Assembly (NCBI RefSeq): GCF_003719825.1
Contig: NZ_RIBS01000001.1
Span: forward strand, 62,001-126,000
DNA length: 64,000 nt
Reading direction: 5' to 3'
Origin: Montanilutibacter psychrotolerans
GTDB lineage: Bacteria > Pseudomonadota > Gammaproteobacteria > Xanthomonadales > Xanthomonadaceae
The notes beneath the pieces were generated by a model that was given only the letters and a program-made list of their open reading frames with translations, did no database searches and was not told where the DNA came from. Below, in pieces: positions 26,670-34,925 of this stretch (the stretch's first letter is position 1; each line of letters opens with the position of its first letter). The position numbers and the translations under genes were made by a program.

Positions 26670-26925
26670 TCTGTCGCGACGAACGAAGCGGTCAGCACCA
26701 CTGAAGCTGGTAGTTCAGGCAGGCAGTCCAGACTGATCTCATTGCGCCAAAGATCACGGCGTACGACTACTACGGTGTGGAGTGGCACCTTGGTTTCTCG
26801 ATCGGCACGCATAGCGGATATCGGGCGCATGCGAAAAGCCCGCCATTTGGCGGGCTTGTTCGTTGTGGGTATGGTGCGCCGTGCTGGCTGCGGCTTGATC
26901 CGAGCAAGAATCTGGAAGGCGGGCC
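26670..26925. other. spacer with possible gene remnant
   Basis: Between the DUF3027-like gene and the next small gene, the frame through 26740-26829 reads KITAYDYYGVEWHLGFSIG followed by THSGYRAHA with no start. It looks like the 3' end of a lost gene, perhaps another immunity or tip remnant. A terminator hairpin follows it. Confidence 0.35.
26836..26865 (+). terminator. rho-independent terminator after the toxin/immunity locus
   Basis: The stem aagcccgcc/ggcgggctt with an attt loop is followed by gttcgtt. The same stem sequence recurs in a terminator at 51867-51897. Confidence 0.75.
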
Positions 26926-27270
26926 ATGAACAACTCACTCCGGCTTTTCCGTCGTATGGCTTTGGTTGGTGTGATGTCGTTCGCGGCGTCTTGTGCGTCG
27001 GCCAGGAACCACGACCGCCAAATCGATCATGCCTTGCACTTATGCAAAGAGTTTCTCGGGCCGGATGCGGGCAAAGCAGAGGGCGAAGCATGGCTCTGGT
27101 TTCAATCTGAAAGGGTAAAAGCCTCGCGGAGGCTCGGCAGCCCAAGCGGCGTCAGGGCCATTGATGCTCGCATTGCCGCCGCAACCAATGAGGTTGACCT
27201 GAGCTGTTTGAATCAGATGCGACAGAAGGCTGACACTCGACAGGTAATGCCGGAGTGGCCTGGACGCTGA
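26926..27270 (+). CDS. small putative lipoprotein of unknown function
   Basis: This 114-residue protein has a positively charged N-terminus, a hydrophobic segment and an AASC lipobox-like sequence at residues 20-23. The mature part has two more Cys (HLCKEFLG and LSCLNQMRQK) and helix-forming character. A ggaaggcggg site precedes the ATG. No family was recognised. It follows the toxin locus but has its own terminator-separated unit, so a functional link is not shown. Confidence 0.55.
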   Translation: MNNSLRLFRRMALVGVMSFAASCASARNHDRQIDHALHLCKEFLGPDAGKAEGEAWLWFQSERVKASRRLGSPSGVRAIDARIAAATNEVDLSCLNQMRQKADTRQVMPEWPGR

Positions 27271-27368
27271 GGAAAACGAGCCCTCCGATAAGCGGACTTG
27301 TTGTTTAGTGCAGTGACGCTGTCAGCCGCCGTGCTGATACGGCACGAGCTGCAGCGCGCAACCGGCCA

Positions 27369-27596
27369 GTCGGCGACATCCCTGTCGCCTTTGTCGATGG
27401 CTTCCTCGCCGTCCCGGTGCGCGTCCTGCGCTATCCGCCGGCGACCTCCTGTGCCGTGCGCGGCGATGGTCCTCTCGCCTTCTACGGCGGCGTCCCGCCG
27501 TTGCGTTTCGCTTCCGTGTGCTGTCCGCCGGTGACGTTCCTGTCACCGCACGCGGCGACGCTCCGGTCGCCGGGGCGACGGCTTCCCTGCCGTCGT
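27369..27596 (-). ncRNA. array of GGA-loop hairpins, candidate CsrA/RsmA-binding RNA
   Basis: At least seven short palindromes follow one another, most with 6-7 bp stems and exactly 6-base loops: 27372-27389, 27396-27413, 27462-27479 (8-base loop), 27484-27501, 27529-27548, 27554-27571 and 27576-27595. Read on the minus strand, the loops are AGGGAT, GAGGAA, GAGGACCA, GGACGC, AGGAAC, CGGAGC and AGGGAA. Every one contains GGA, while stem sequences vary with compensating changes. This is the design of CsrA/RsmA-sequestering RNAs. It starts about 40 bases after the nrdB stop on the same strand, so it may be an own transcript or the nrdAB 3' UTR. No clear promoter or T-tract was found. Confidence 0.5.
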
Positions 27597-27636
27597 GTTG
27601 CCGGAGGTCGCGATCCCGCGGACGGGACGCGCGGCC

Positions 27637-28653
27637 TCAGAACGCCGCGTCGAACGCGACTTCGCCCTGTACACCGACCTGGTAGGCCGACACCCGGCGC
27701 TCGAAGAAGTTGGTCACTTCCTGCACGTCCTGCAGGTCCATGAAGCCGAACGGGTTGGTCGAGCCGAAATGGCGCGGCATGCCCAGCTGCGCCAGGCGCT
27801 GGTCGGCGCAGTACTGCAGGTACTGGCGCATGTCGCGCGTCGACAGTCCGGCGACGCCGCCGGACAGCACGTCGTCGGCGAACTGCATTTCGCATTCGAC
27901 CGCTTCCTCGAGCATGCGCACGACCTCTCGGCCGAGCTCTTCGTCGAACAGTTCGGGTTCTTCCTTGCGTGCGGTGGAGATGACCTCGAACGCGAACGCC
28001 ATGTGGCAGCTTTCGTCGCGGAATACCCAGTTGGTGCCCGCAGCCAGTCCGTGCAGCAGTCCGCGCGAACGCAGGTAGTAGACGTAGGCGAACGCGGCGA
28101 AGAAGAACAAGCCTTCAATGCACGCAGCGAAGCAGATCAGGTTGAGCAGGAACTGACGGCGCTGCTCGCGCGTCTCGATGCGCTTGAGGCCCTGCAGCGA
28201 ATCGATCCACTTGAAGCAGAACGCGGCCTTGGCGCGGATCGAGGGAATGTTTTCGATCGCGTCGAAGGCCTTCGCGCGCGCGTTCTGGTCGGGCAGGTAG
28301 GTGTCGAGCAGGGTGAGGTAGAACTGCACGTGCAGTGCTTCCTCGTACAGCTGCCGCGACAGGTACATGCGCGCCTCGGGCGCGTTGATGTGCTGGTAGA
28401 GGTTCAGCACCAGGTTGTTGGACACGATGCTGTCGCCGGTGGCGAAGAACGCGACCAGGCGCTCGATCAGGTGCCGCTCGGCCGGGCCGAGCTTGTGCTT
28501 GAGGTCGTTGACGTCGAGCGAGAAGTCGACTTCCTCGACCGTCCACGTGTTGCGGATCGCATCGCGGTACATCTCGTAGAACTGCGGATAACGCATCGGC
28601 CGCAGGGTGAGATCGAAACCGGGGTCGAGCAGGTGCGAGGTCGGGGTGTTCAT
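27637..28653 (-). CDS. nrdB: class I ribonucleotide reductase, beta (radical) subunit
   Basis: This 338-residue diiron ferritin-like protein generates the radical for NrdA. Metal and radical residues are in place with the spacing of the E. coli enzyme: D74 in FATGDSIV, E105 and H108 in YEEALHVQFY, and the radical tyrosine Y112 four residues after H108. Later come an E in CIEGLFFF and E/H in RDESCHM. The presence of Y112 argues for the ordinary Tyr-radical type rather than the Phe-containing Mn/Fe type. It is 235 bases downstream of nrdA on the same strand and probably shares its regulated transcript. Confidence 0.96.
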   Translation of the reverse strand: MNTPTSHLLDPGFDLTLRPMRYPQFYEMYRDAIRNTWTVEEVDFSLDVNDLKHKLGPAERHLIERLVAFFATGDSIVSNNLVLNLYQHINAPEARMYLSRQLYEEALHVQFYLTLLDTYLPDQNARAKAFDAIENIPSIRAKAAFCFKWIDSLQGLKRIETREQRRQFLLNLICFAACIEGLFFFAAFAYVYYLRSRGLLHGLAAGTNWVFRDESCHMAFAFEVISTARKEEPELFDEELGREVVRMLEEAVECEMQFADDVLSGGVAGLSTRDMRQYLQYCADQRLAQLGMPRHFGSTNPFGFMDLQDVQEVTNFFERRVSAYQVGVQGEVAFDAAF

Positions 28654-28888
28654 GGATTCGGCTTCCGAAATGTCGTCGGTTGCCGCGCTACCTCCTCCGG
28701 CCTCCCTGCGTTGGCGGGAAGGGGAACTGCGGTGTCGCGGTACGTTGGTTCCCTACCATGCCGGTTGGCAGGAGAGGGTGGGGTGATCGCGTCCCTGCGA
28801 TGCGCCAATGCTTGTTCGGCCGCTCGCCCCTTCCCGTGCGGGGAGAGGGCGAGCGGCACGTGGCCTGCTGTTGCGCTGCGTGCGCTGG
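28654..28888. other. nrdA-nrdB intergenic region with inverted repeat
   Basis: The region contains a perfect 11-bp inverted repeat, gccgctcgccc (28819-28829) / gggcgagcggc (28847-28857), with a further ccc/ggg pairing inside. It could be a processing or attenuation hairpin within the nrdAB message. No gene is seen. Confidence 0.55.
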
Positions 28889-31384
28889 TTACTGGCAGGC
28901 CTCGCAGCTCTCCGGGTTTTCCAGCGAACACGCCACCGCGTCGGTGGGGCTGTACTCGGGCTTGGGTTCGGCGACCAGCGGCGCGGACACCGTGGCCTTG
29001 GCGATCTTGGTCGCCGGACGCGAGCGCAAGTAGTAGGTGGTCTTCAGGCCCTGCTTCCACGCGTACATGTACATCGACGACAGCTGGCCGATGTTCGGGC
29101 TCTCGATGAACAGGTTCAGCGACTGGCTCTGGTCGATGAAGGCACCGCGGTCGGCGGCCATGTCGATCAGCGAGCGCATCGGAAGTTCCCACGCGGTGCG
29201 GTACACGGCGCGCAGCGACTCGGGGATCTCGGCGATCGCCTGGATCGAGCCTTCGGCGAGCTTGATGCGGTCGCGCAGTTCGGGCGTCCACAGGCCGAGC
29301 GTCTTCAGCTCTTCGGCGAGGTAGCGGTTCACCACCAGGAAGTCGCCCGACAGGGTCTCGCGCTTGAACAGGTTGGACACCTGCGGCTCGATGCACTCGT
29401 AGCAGCCGGCGATCGAGGCGATGGTGGCCGTCGGCGCGATCGCGATCAGCAGCGAGTTGCGCAGGCCGTGCGCCTTGATGCGCTCGCGCAGGTCGTCCCA
29501 ACCCCAGCGTGCCGACGGCGCGACATCCCAGGCCTCGAACTGCAGTTCGCCCTGCGAGGCACGCGTGTCCTCGAACGCCGGATGGCGGCCCTGCTCGATG
29601 GCCAGTTCGTTGGAGGCGACCAGCGCATGGAAGTAGATCGCCTCGGCGATGTCGCGCGACAGCTTGCGCGCGGGTTCGGAATCGAACGGCAGGCGCAGTT
29701 TGAAGAACACGTCCTGCAGGCCCATCGCTCCCAGGCCCACCGGGCGCCACTTGAGGTTGGCGCGGCGCGCGGTCTCGATCGGGTAGAAGTTCAGGTCGAT
29801 CACGCGGTCGAGCTGGCGTACGGCCAGGCGCACGGTCTCGGCGAGCTTCTCGAAATCGAAGCGGCCGGCCTCGCCGTGCACCGGGCCTTCGGCAAACAGC
29901 TCGACATGGTGCGAGAGGTTGATCGAGCCGAGGTTGCACACCGCGGTTTCTTCCTGCGAGGTGACCTCGAGGATCTCGGTGCACAGGTTGGACAGATGCA
30001 CGACGTTGCCCGCGCGCAGGGTCTGGTTGCAGGCCCGGTTGGACTTGTCCTTGAAGTTCATCCAGCCGTTGCCGGTCTGCGCCAGGCTGCGCATCATCCG
30101 CGCGTACAGCTCGCGAGCCTTGACCTGTCGAGCGGCCAGGCCGGCGGCCTCGGCGGCGAGGTAGGCGCTGTCGAACGCGTCACCGAACAGGTCGGTCAGC
30201 TGCGGCACCTTGTACGGGTCGAACAGCGACCACTGCGCATCGGCCTCGACGCGACGCATGAACTCGTCGGGGATCCAGTTGGCCAGGTTGAGGTTGTGCG
30301 TGCGGCGCGCCTCGTCACCGGTGTTGTCGCGCAGCTCGAGGAACTCCTCGATGTCGGCGTGCCACGGCTCCAGGTAGACGCAGGCAGCGCCCTTGCGCTT
30401 GCCGCCCTGGTTGACCGCGGCGACCGAGGCATCGAGCGTCTTCAGCCACGGCACGATGCCGTTGCTCAGGCCGTTGGTCGAACGGATCAGCGAGCCGCGC
30501 GAACGGATGCGCGTGTAGCTCAGGCCGATGCCGCCGCTGAACTTGCTGAGCTTGGCCACGTCCATGTAGCGCTTGTAGATGCTTTCCAGCGAGTCTTCCG
30601 GCGAGTCCAGCAGGAAGCAGCTCGACAGCTGTTCGTGCGTGGTGCCCGAGTTGAACAGGGTGGGCGAGCTGGGGATGTAGTCGAGCATCGCCATGCGCCG
30701 GTACAGCGCCAGCGCATCGGACACATCCTCGCTCAGTGCGCAGGCGATGCGCAGGAAGAACTGCTGCGGGGTCTCGATGACGGTGCGCGCGGTGGGGTGG
30801 CGCAGCAGGTAGCGGTCGTACAGCGTGCGCAGGCCGAAGTAATCGAAACGGTTGTTGAGCGAGTTGTCGATCGCGTCGTTGAGCTTGCGTGCGTTGGCCT
30901 GCACGAAACCGACCAGGCGCTCGTTGATCAGGCCCAGCTCGAAGCCGCGTACGATCGATTGCGAGAACGCATGGATCTCGATGCCGGCAACTTCCTTTTC
31001 GATGACGTTGCCCAGCAGGCGCGCCGCCAGACGCCCGTACTCGGGCTCTTCGGCGGTCAGCAGGGCGGCGGTGCGGATCGACAGTTCGTCGAGCTCGCGT
31101 GTGGTCGCGCCGTCGTACAGGCCGGAGATGGTCCGGGTGGCCACGCGCATCGGATCCACCGAGTACAGGCCTTCGCAACTGCGCATCACCGCGCGCACGA
31201 TCTTGTTGAGGTCGACGGGCTCGTGGCGACCGTTGCGCTTGGTCACGCTCATCGTGAGGTTGGCCGCCGGCGGGGTCAGTGCAAAGCCGGGCGCATCCTG
31301 CGCCGCTGGTGCTTGCGTGACGGGCGCGCTGCCGTCCTGGCGGCTGGTTTGCGGGGGCGCGATGGCGGATTCGACGGTATTCAT
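28889..31384 (-). CDS. nrdA: class I ribonucleotide reductase, alpha (catalytic) subunit
   Basis: This 831-residue protein reduces ribonucleoside diphosphates to deoxyribonucleotides. An ATP-cone regulatory domain is near residues 45-135 (SVTKRNGRHEPVDLNKIVRA). The catalytic barrel includes FSGGIGLSYTRIRSRG, GGKRKGAACVYLEPWH and THNLNLANWIPDEF. Later are NLGSINLSHH and GLMG-type loop residues (PVGLGAMGLQDVF), and the C-terminal redox pair SCEACQ. The ATG at 31384 has a caaggag site; the frame extends 124 codons upstream but that sequence is the riboswitch leader. Expression is predicted to be controlled by NrdR and cobalamin. Confidence 0.96.
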   Translation of the reverse strand: MNTVESAIAPPQTSRQDGSAPVTQAPAAQDAPGFALTPPAANLTMSVTKRNGRHEPVDLNKIVRAVMRSCEGLYSVDPMRVATRTISGLYDGATTRELDELSIRTAALLTAEEPEYGRLAARLLGNVIEKEVAGIEIHAFSQSIVRGFELGLINERLVGFVQANARKLNDAIDNSLNNRFDYFGLRTLYDRYLLRHPTARTVIETPQQFFLRIACALSEDVSDALALYRRMAMLDYIPSSPTLFNSGTTHEQLSSCFLLDSPEDSLESIYKRYMDVAKLSKFSGGIGLSYTRIRSRGSLIRSTNGLSNGIVPWLKTLDASVAAVNQGGKRKGAACVYLEPWHADIEEFLELRDNTGDEARRTHNLNLANWIPDEFMRRVEADAQWSLFDPYKVPQLTDLFGDAFDSAYLAAEAAGLAARQVKARELYARMMRSLAQTGNGWMNFKDKSNRACNQTLRAGNVVHLSNLCTEILEVTSQEETAVCNLGSINLSHHVELFAEGPVHGEAGRFDFEKLAETVRLAVRQLDRVIDLNFYPIETARRANLKWRPVGLGAMGLQDVFFKLRLPFDSEPARKLSRDIAEAIYFHALVASNELAIEQGRHPAFEDTRASQGELQFEAWDVAPSARWGWDDLRERIKAHGLRNSLLIAIAPTATIASIAGCYECIEPQVSNLFKRETLSGDFLVVNRYLAEELKTLGLWTPELRDRIKLAEGSIQAIAEIPESLRAVYRTAWELPMRSLIDMAADRGAFIDQSQSLNLFIESPNIGQLSSMYMYAWKQGLKTTYYLRSRPATKIAKATVSAPLVAEPKPEYSPTDAVACSLENPESCEACQ

Positions 31385-31618
31385 GATGGCTCCTTGCTGC
31401 TGGGCGCACGGTGGCCGCCCCTCCCTGCGGGGCGGTTGCGCGGAAACAGGGACGCACCACCGACAGCGGTCGGCGGTACGGCCACGCCCCCGCGGGCGTT
31501 GAGTCAGGAGGATGAAGCGCAGGTGTCGCGCAGCCCGAGACGGGACTGCCCGGGCGCGGCATTGGCCGCTGCCCGTTGCGACACCGACCGTCTTCCCCCG
31601 AAGACTCGCTGGCCGGTG

Positions 31619-31890
31619 GCCGCGCGGTGTGCATCGCGCGGCTGTCGGCAGGTCTTCGGGCTCTGGACACGGAACCGGCAACCGTAGGAGCGGCTTCAGC
31701 CGCGATGCCGATGGCATCGCTGGCATCCGATCGCGGCTCAAGCCGCTCCTACACAATCCGGTTCCACCTACTGGTCGTCGCTTCCCAGGACCCGGTCCCA
31801 GTGCAGGTGACGACGTTCGTTTCCACTACCGCTGCGGGGCAGCGCCGGCATTGGAACCTTGCAGGTTCCGCACCGGTCTTCCCTTTTAAG
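31619..31890 (-). ncRNA. adenosylcobalamin riboswitch aptamer in the nrdA leader
   Basis: Read on the minus strand, the leader shows the conserved cobalamin aptamer parts in order. TTAAAAGGGAAGACCGGTG is followed by the P5 hairpin GGAACC-TGCAA-GGTTCC (31853-31869), then GCCGGCGCTGCCCCGC (the GCCCC-type core) and TGGGAAG. After a peripheral stem comes the B12 box AGCCCGAAGACCTGCC (31647-31662). Directly after it, an 8-bp hairpin (31619-31642) has loop ATGCACAC, whose TGCA can pair with the TGCA of the P5 loop, as in the known L5-L13 kissing contact. Cobalamin binding usually lowers expression; the step controlled here is not clear because the nrdA start lies ~235 bases further on. Confidence 0.88.
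31684..31752. repeat. palindromic REP-type repeat inserted in the riboswitch
   Basis: An imperfect palindrome of about 69 bases begins gtaggagcggcttcagccgc and ends in its complement, gccgctcctac. It has the form of the dispersed gtaggagcggcttcagccgcgat intergenic repeats common in Xanthomonads and Pseudomonads. It is flanked by ggaaccgg/ccggttcc arms that close the riboswitch's peripheral stem. Confidence 0.8.
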
Positions 31891-31914
31891 CCGCCAACAG
31901 GGCGGCACCGACAG

Positions 31915-31962
31915 GCACAACATAATGGGGGTGTCGTGTTCCGTCAACGCTATATATGGTGC
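31915..31962 (-). promoter_or_regulatory. nrdA promoter with tandem NrdR boxes
   Basis: On the minus strand, TTGACG (31942-31947), a 17-base spacer and TATGTT (31919-31924) form a strong promoter. Two 16-base NrdR boxes overlap it. gcaccatatatagcgt (31947-31962) fits 13 of 16 positions of the ACACWATATATWGTGT-type consensus. ccccattatgttgtgc (31915-31930) fits about 11. Their centres are 32 bases apart, three helical turns, as in known NrdR operators. Repression by NrdR at high dATP is expected. Transcription would start near 31912, giving a leader of about 530 bases. Confidence 0.8.
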
Positions 31963-32075
31963 GTTTCGGGGTTGACAGCGGCTGCGCGCCAAGCCCGGCG
32001 GGGGATACGTGAATTGCGGTCGGAAGCGGCCTTGCCGTGGTGTAACGTGACCGGCACGAGGGACAGGGGGCGTCG

Positions 32076-34925
32076 ATGGAAGGACTGATTGTGCTGGTGG
32101 TCTTGGTGGTGCTGGCCGTTCCGCTGCTGTTGATCGCGGCGCTGGTCATGATCTCCGGACTGAAGGCCAGGGTGACGCGGCTGGAAGACCAACTGGCGCA
32201 GTGGCAGGCACGTGGTGCGTTTGACGCCGACGAGCGCCAGGCCGCGACGGGTCCGACGCTCGAGGAACTGGTCCGCGGGCAGCGCCACACCCCCGAGACC
32301 GCACGGCCGACGCCGATGACGGCGGCGACCGCGACGCGCGTTGGGCCCGACACGACGCCTGCCGCCGCGGCTGTGACGCCGGCAGACGCCGAGCCGCCCG
32401 CCGCCGCGCCGCCAGCATCGACCCCAACTCCCCGGCCCGCCGCCGCGCAGACCAACTGGGCCGATCCGTTCGGCCCGCCGCCGCTGCCATCGGCCGGTCC
32501 GCCGTCTCCGCCACAACCCCCGCGTCCGCCGCAACCGCCGCGCGAACCGCCGCCGCCGGATCCGCTGACGCTAGCGTTCCGCGCGATGCGCCGCTGGTTC
32601 ACCGAGGGCAACGTGCCGGTCAAGGTCGGCGTCCTGGTGCTGTTTGCCGGCGTGGCGGCGCTGCTCAAGTACGCCACCGACCAGGGCTGGGTGCATTTCC
32701 CGGTCGAGTTGAAGATGGCCTCGATCGCACTGGTCGCGCTGGTCGGCCTGGTGTTCGGCTGGGTGCAGCGCGATCGCCGGCGCCTGTTCGGCCTGAGCCT
32801 GCAGGGTGGCGCCATCGGTGTGCTGCTGATGGTGGTGTTTGCGTCGTTCAAGATGCTCGACCCGCCGTTGCTGCCTGCCGGAGCGGCGTTCGCATTGAGC
32901 ATCGCGCTGGTGGCCGGGTGCAGTGTGCTGGCGGTGCGCCAGCACTCGCTGGCGCTGGCCGTGCTGGGCATCCTTGCCGGTTTCCTGGCGCCGATCTGGT
33001 TGTCGACCGGCAGCGGCAACCACGTGGCGCTGTTCGGGTATTACGCAGTGCTCAACGCCGGCATCTTCGCGATCGCCTGGTTCCGCCCGTGGCGTGCACT
33101 GAACCTGCTCGGCTTTGCGTTCACCTTCGCGATCGGCACGTTGTGGGGCGTGCTCAAGTACCGCAGCGACCAGTTCGCCACCACCGAACCGTTCCTGCTG
33201 CTGTTCTTCGCGTTCTACCTGCTGATCCCGATCTTCTACGCGCGCCGCCGTGCCGCGGGCCGCCGCGATCTTGTCGACGGCTGCCTCGTGTTCGGCACGC
33301 CGCTGGTGGCGTTTGCGTTGCAGGCGGGCCTGCTCCGAGGCGAGCGGCTGTCGCTGGCGTTCTGCGCGCTGGGCCTGGCCGCGATCTATGCCGCATTGGC
33401 CTGGTGGCTGCGTCGGCGCGAGCACTTCGCCGCGCTGGCGACGCCGTACGCCCTGTTGGCGATTGGTTTTGCCACGCTGTCGGTGCCGTTGGCGCTGTCG
33501 GCGCAGGCGACCGCCTGCGTGTTCGCGCTCGAAGGCGCGGCGATGGTGTGGCTGGGGCTGCGACAGGGGCGCGTGCCGCCGCAACTCTCGGGCGCGGCGT
33601 TGCAACTGCTCGCAGCGGGCAGCTTCCTGATCGGTCTGGGCAACCTGCATCGGATGCCAGGGGTGAGCGTGCCGGCGGTGTTCAACGCCACGTTCATGGG
33701 CGCGCTGCTGATCGCACTGGCCGGCCTGGCCAGCGCGTGGAGCTACTACCGTCATGGCCGGGACGAAGCCGATGACGCCGATGGCATGGACGGCGTCAGC
33801 CATGGCACCGGCCTGGCGCTGTGGTACTACCTGTGGGGACTGGCCTGGTGGCTGGGCAACGGCATCAACGAGATCAACCGCTTCGTCGCCGACCCGCAGC
33901 AGCTGGCCGCGGTGCTCGGCTTCGCCGCGGTGACCGGCTGGCTGGCCGCCGAACTGCACCGGCGCCTCGCCGGGTCCGCGCTGGCCTGGACCGGCGCGTT
34001 GGCCCTGTGCGCGGCAGTGCCGCTGGCATGGTGGATCGACCAGGCGCACGGCCAGCCGTTTGTGGGCTGGGCGCTGGCGGCGTGGGCGGTGTACGGCGTG
34101 CTCGGTGTGCGCAGCCTGGCGTGCCTGCGCGACACGGACGACGGCGCGCCGGCCTTCGCGCACGTTGGCTGGTTGTTGGCCTGGACGTTGGCGTTGTCGC
34201 TGCTGTTGCATGACCAGTCGAGCGGGCGAAGCGGCCTGGCCGATGGCTGGCGTGCGGCCGCCACGGGCCTGCCGTGGCTGGTCACCGCCACGTTGCTGCT
34301 CTGGCGCGAAGACTGGCTGGCCTGGCCCCTGCGCGAGCGCTACGCGCAATGGCGCGTGCCGGCGCAGGCGCTGTTCGTGGTGGCGATCGTCGGGTTCGCC
34401 GGGGCCGCCCTGCTGATGCCCGGTGGCAGCGCGCCGCTGCCTTGGCTGCCGCTGCTCAATCCGCTCGAGCTGCTTCAGCTGGGCGCGATCGTCATTGCCG
34501 CGCAGTGGCTGGCGCACACGGCGCCCGCCGATCTGCGTGCGCTGCGCACGCCGTTGCTGGCCGCTGCCGGCTTCGTGCTGCTGACCACGACCACCCTGCG
34601 CGCGACCCACCATTGGGGCGGCATCGCCTGGGACAACTCGATGCTGTCCACCAGCCTGGTGCAGACCAGCCTGACCGTGGTCTGGAGCGTGCTGGGCGTG
34701 CTGGGCTGGGTGCTGGGCTCGCGTCGCGGTCACCGCGGGCTGTGGCTGGCCGGCGCGGTGCTGATGGCGGTGGTGCTGGCCAAGCTGGTGCTGATCGACC
34801 GCAGCCACCTGGGCAACCTGTTCGGCATCCTGTCGTTCCTGGCCTACGGCCTGCTGTGCACCGCCGTGGGTTATTTCGCCCCCGCGCCGCCGCGCGTCCA
34901 TCGTGTTGCCGAGGCCGAGACATGA
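32076..34925 (+). CDS. DUF2339 polytopic membrane protein
   Basis: This 949-residue inner-membrane protein has one N-terminal helix (GLIVLVVLVVLAVPLLLIAA) and a short charged coiled segment. A Pro/Ala-rich cytoplasmic or periplasmic linker follows (about 85-165), then roughly 20-25 hydrophobic segments to the C-terminus. Length, the linker and motifs such as WVQRDRRRLFGLSLQGG and LDRSHLGNLFGILSFL-like ends match the DUF2339 family, whose function is unknown. The ATG follows caggggg. Its stop overlaps the next gene by ATGA. Confidence 0.85.
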   Translation: MEGLIVLVVLVVLAVPLLLIAALVMISGLKARVTRLEDQLAQWQARGAFDADERQAATGPTLEELVRGQRHTPETARPTPMTAATATRVGPDTTPAAAAVTPADAEPPAAAPPASTPTPRPAAAQTNWADPFGPPPLPSAGPPSPPQPPRPPQPPREPPPPDPLTLAFRAMRRWFTEGNVPVKVGVLVLFAGVAALLKYATDQGWVHFPVELKMASIALVALVGLVFGWVQRDRRRLFGLSLQGGAIGVLLMVVFASFKMLDPPLLPAGAAFALSIALVAGCSVLAVRQHSLALAVLGILAGFLAPIWLSTGSGNHVALFGYYAVLNAGIFAIAWFRPWRALNLLGFAFTFAIGTLWGVLKYRSDQFATTEPFLLLFFAFYLLIPIFYARRRAAGRRDLVDGCLVFGTPLVAFALQAGLLRGERLSLAFCALGLAAIYAALAWWLRRREHFAALATPYALLAIGFATLSVPLALSAQATACVFALEGAAMVWLGLRQGRVPPQLSGAALQLLAAGSFLIGLGNLHRMPGVSVPAVFNATFMGALLIALAGLASAWSYYRHGRDEADDADGMDGVSHGTGLALWYYLWGLAWWLGNGINEINRFVADPQQLAAVLGFAAVTGWLAAELHRRLAGSALAWTGALALCAAVPLAWWIDQAHGQPFVGWALAAWAVYGVLGVRSLACLRDTDDGAPAFAHVGWLLAWTLALSLLLHDQSSGRSGLADGWRAAATGLPWLVTATLLLWREDWLAWPLRERYAQWRVPAQALFVVAIVGFAGAALLMPGGSAPLPWLPLLNPLELLQLGAIVIAAQWLAHTAPADLRALRTPLLAAAGFVLLTTTTLRATHHWGGIAWDNSMLSTSLVQTSLTVVWSVLGVLGWVLGSRRGHRGLWLAGAVLMAVVLAKLVLIDRSHLGNLFGILSFLAYGLLCTAVGYFAPAPPRVHRVAEAET

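Noticed and set aside
26742-27110. Plus-strand frame of 122 codons across the terminator at 26836
   Set aside because: It starts at TTG, runs through a terminator hairpin and overlaps the better-supported lipoprotein frame that has an ATG with a ribosome site and a signal sequence.
27369-27596. Possible CRISPR array or tandem repeat
   Set aside because: The units are palindromes with differing stem sequences and no constant repeat or spacer length. The constant feature is the hairpin form and GGA loop, not a repeat sequence.
31498-31520. Plus-strand gagtcaggaggatgaagc, resembling the start of a second B12 box
   Set aside because: Only the first nine bases fit, the ACCTGCC half is missing, no aptamer core lies before it on that strand, and no plus-strand gene follows closely.
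28808-31687. Plus-strand open frame of 959 codons
   Set aside because: It lies antisense to nrdA and its riboswitch leader and shows no recognisable protein motif.
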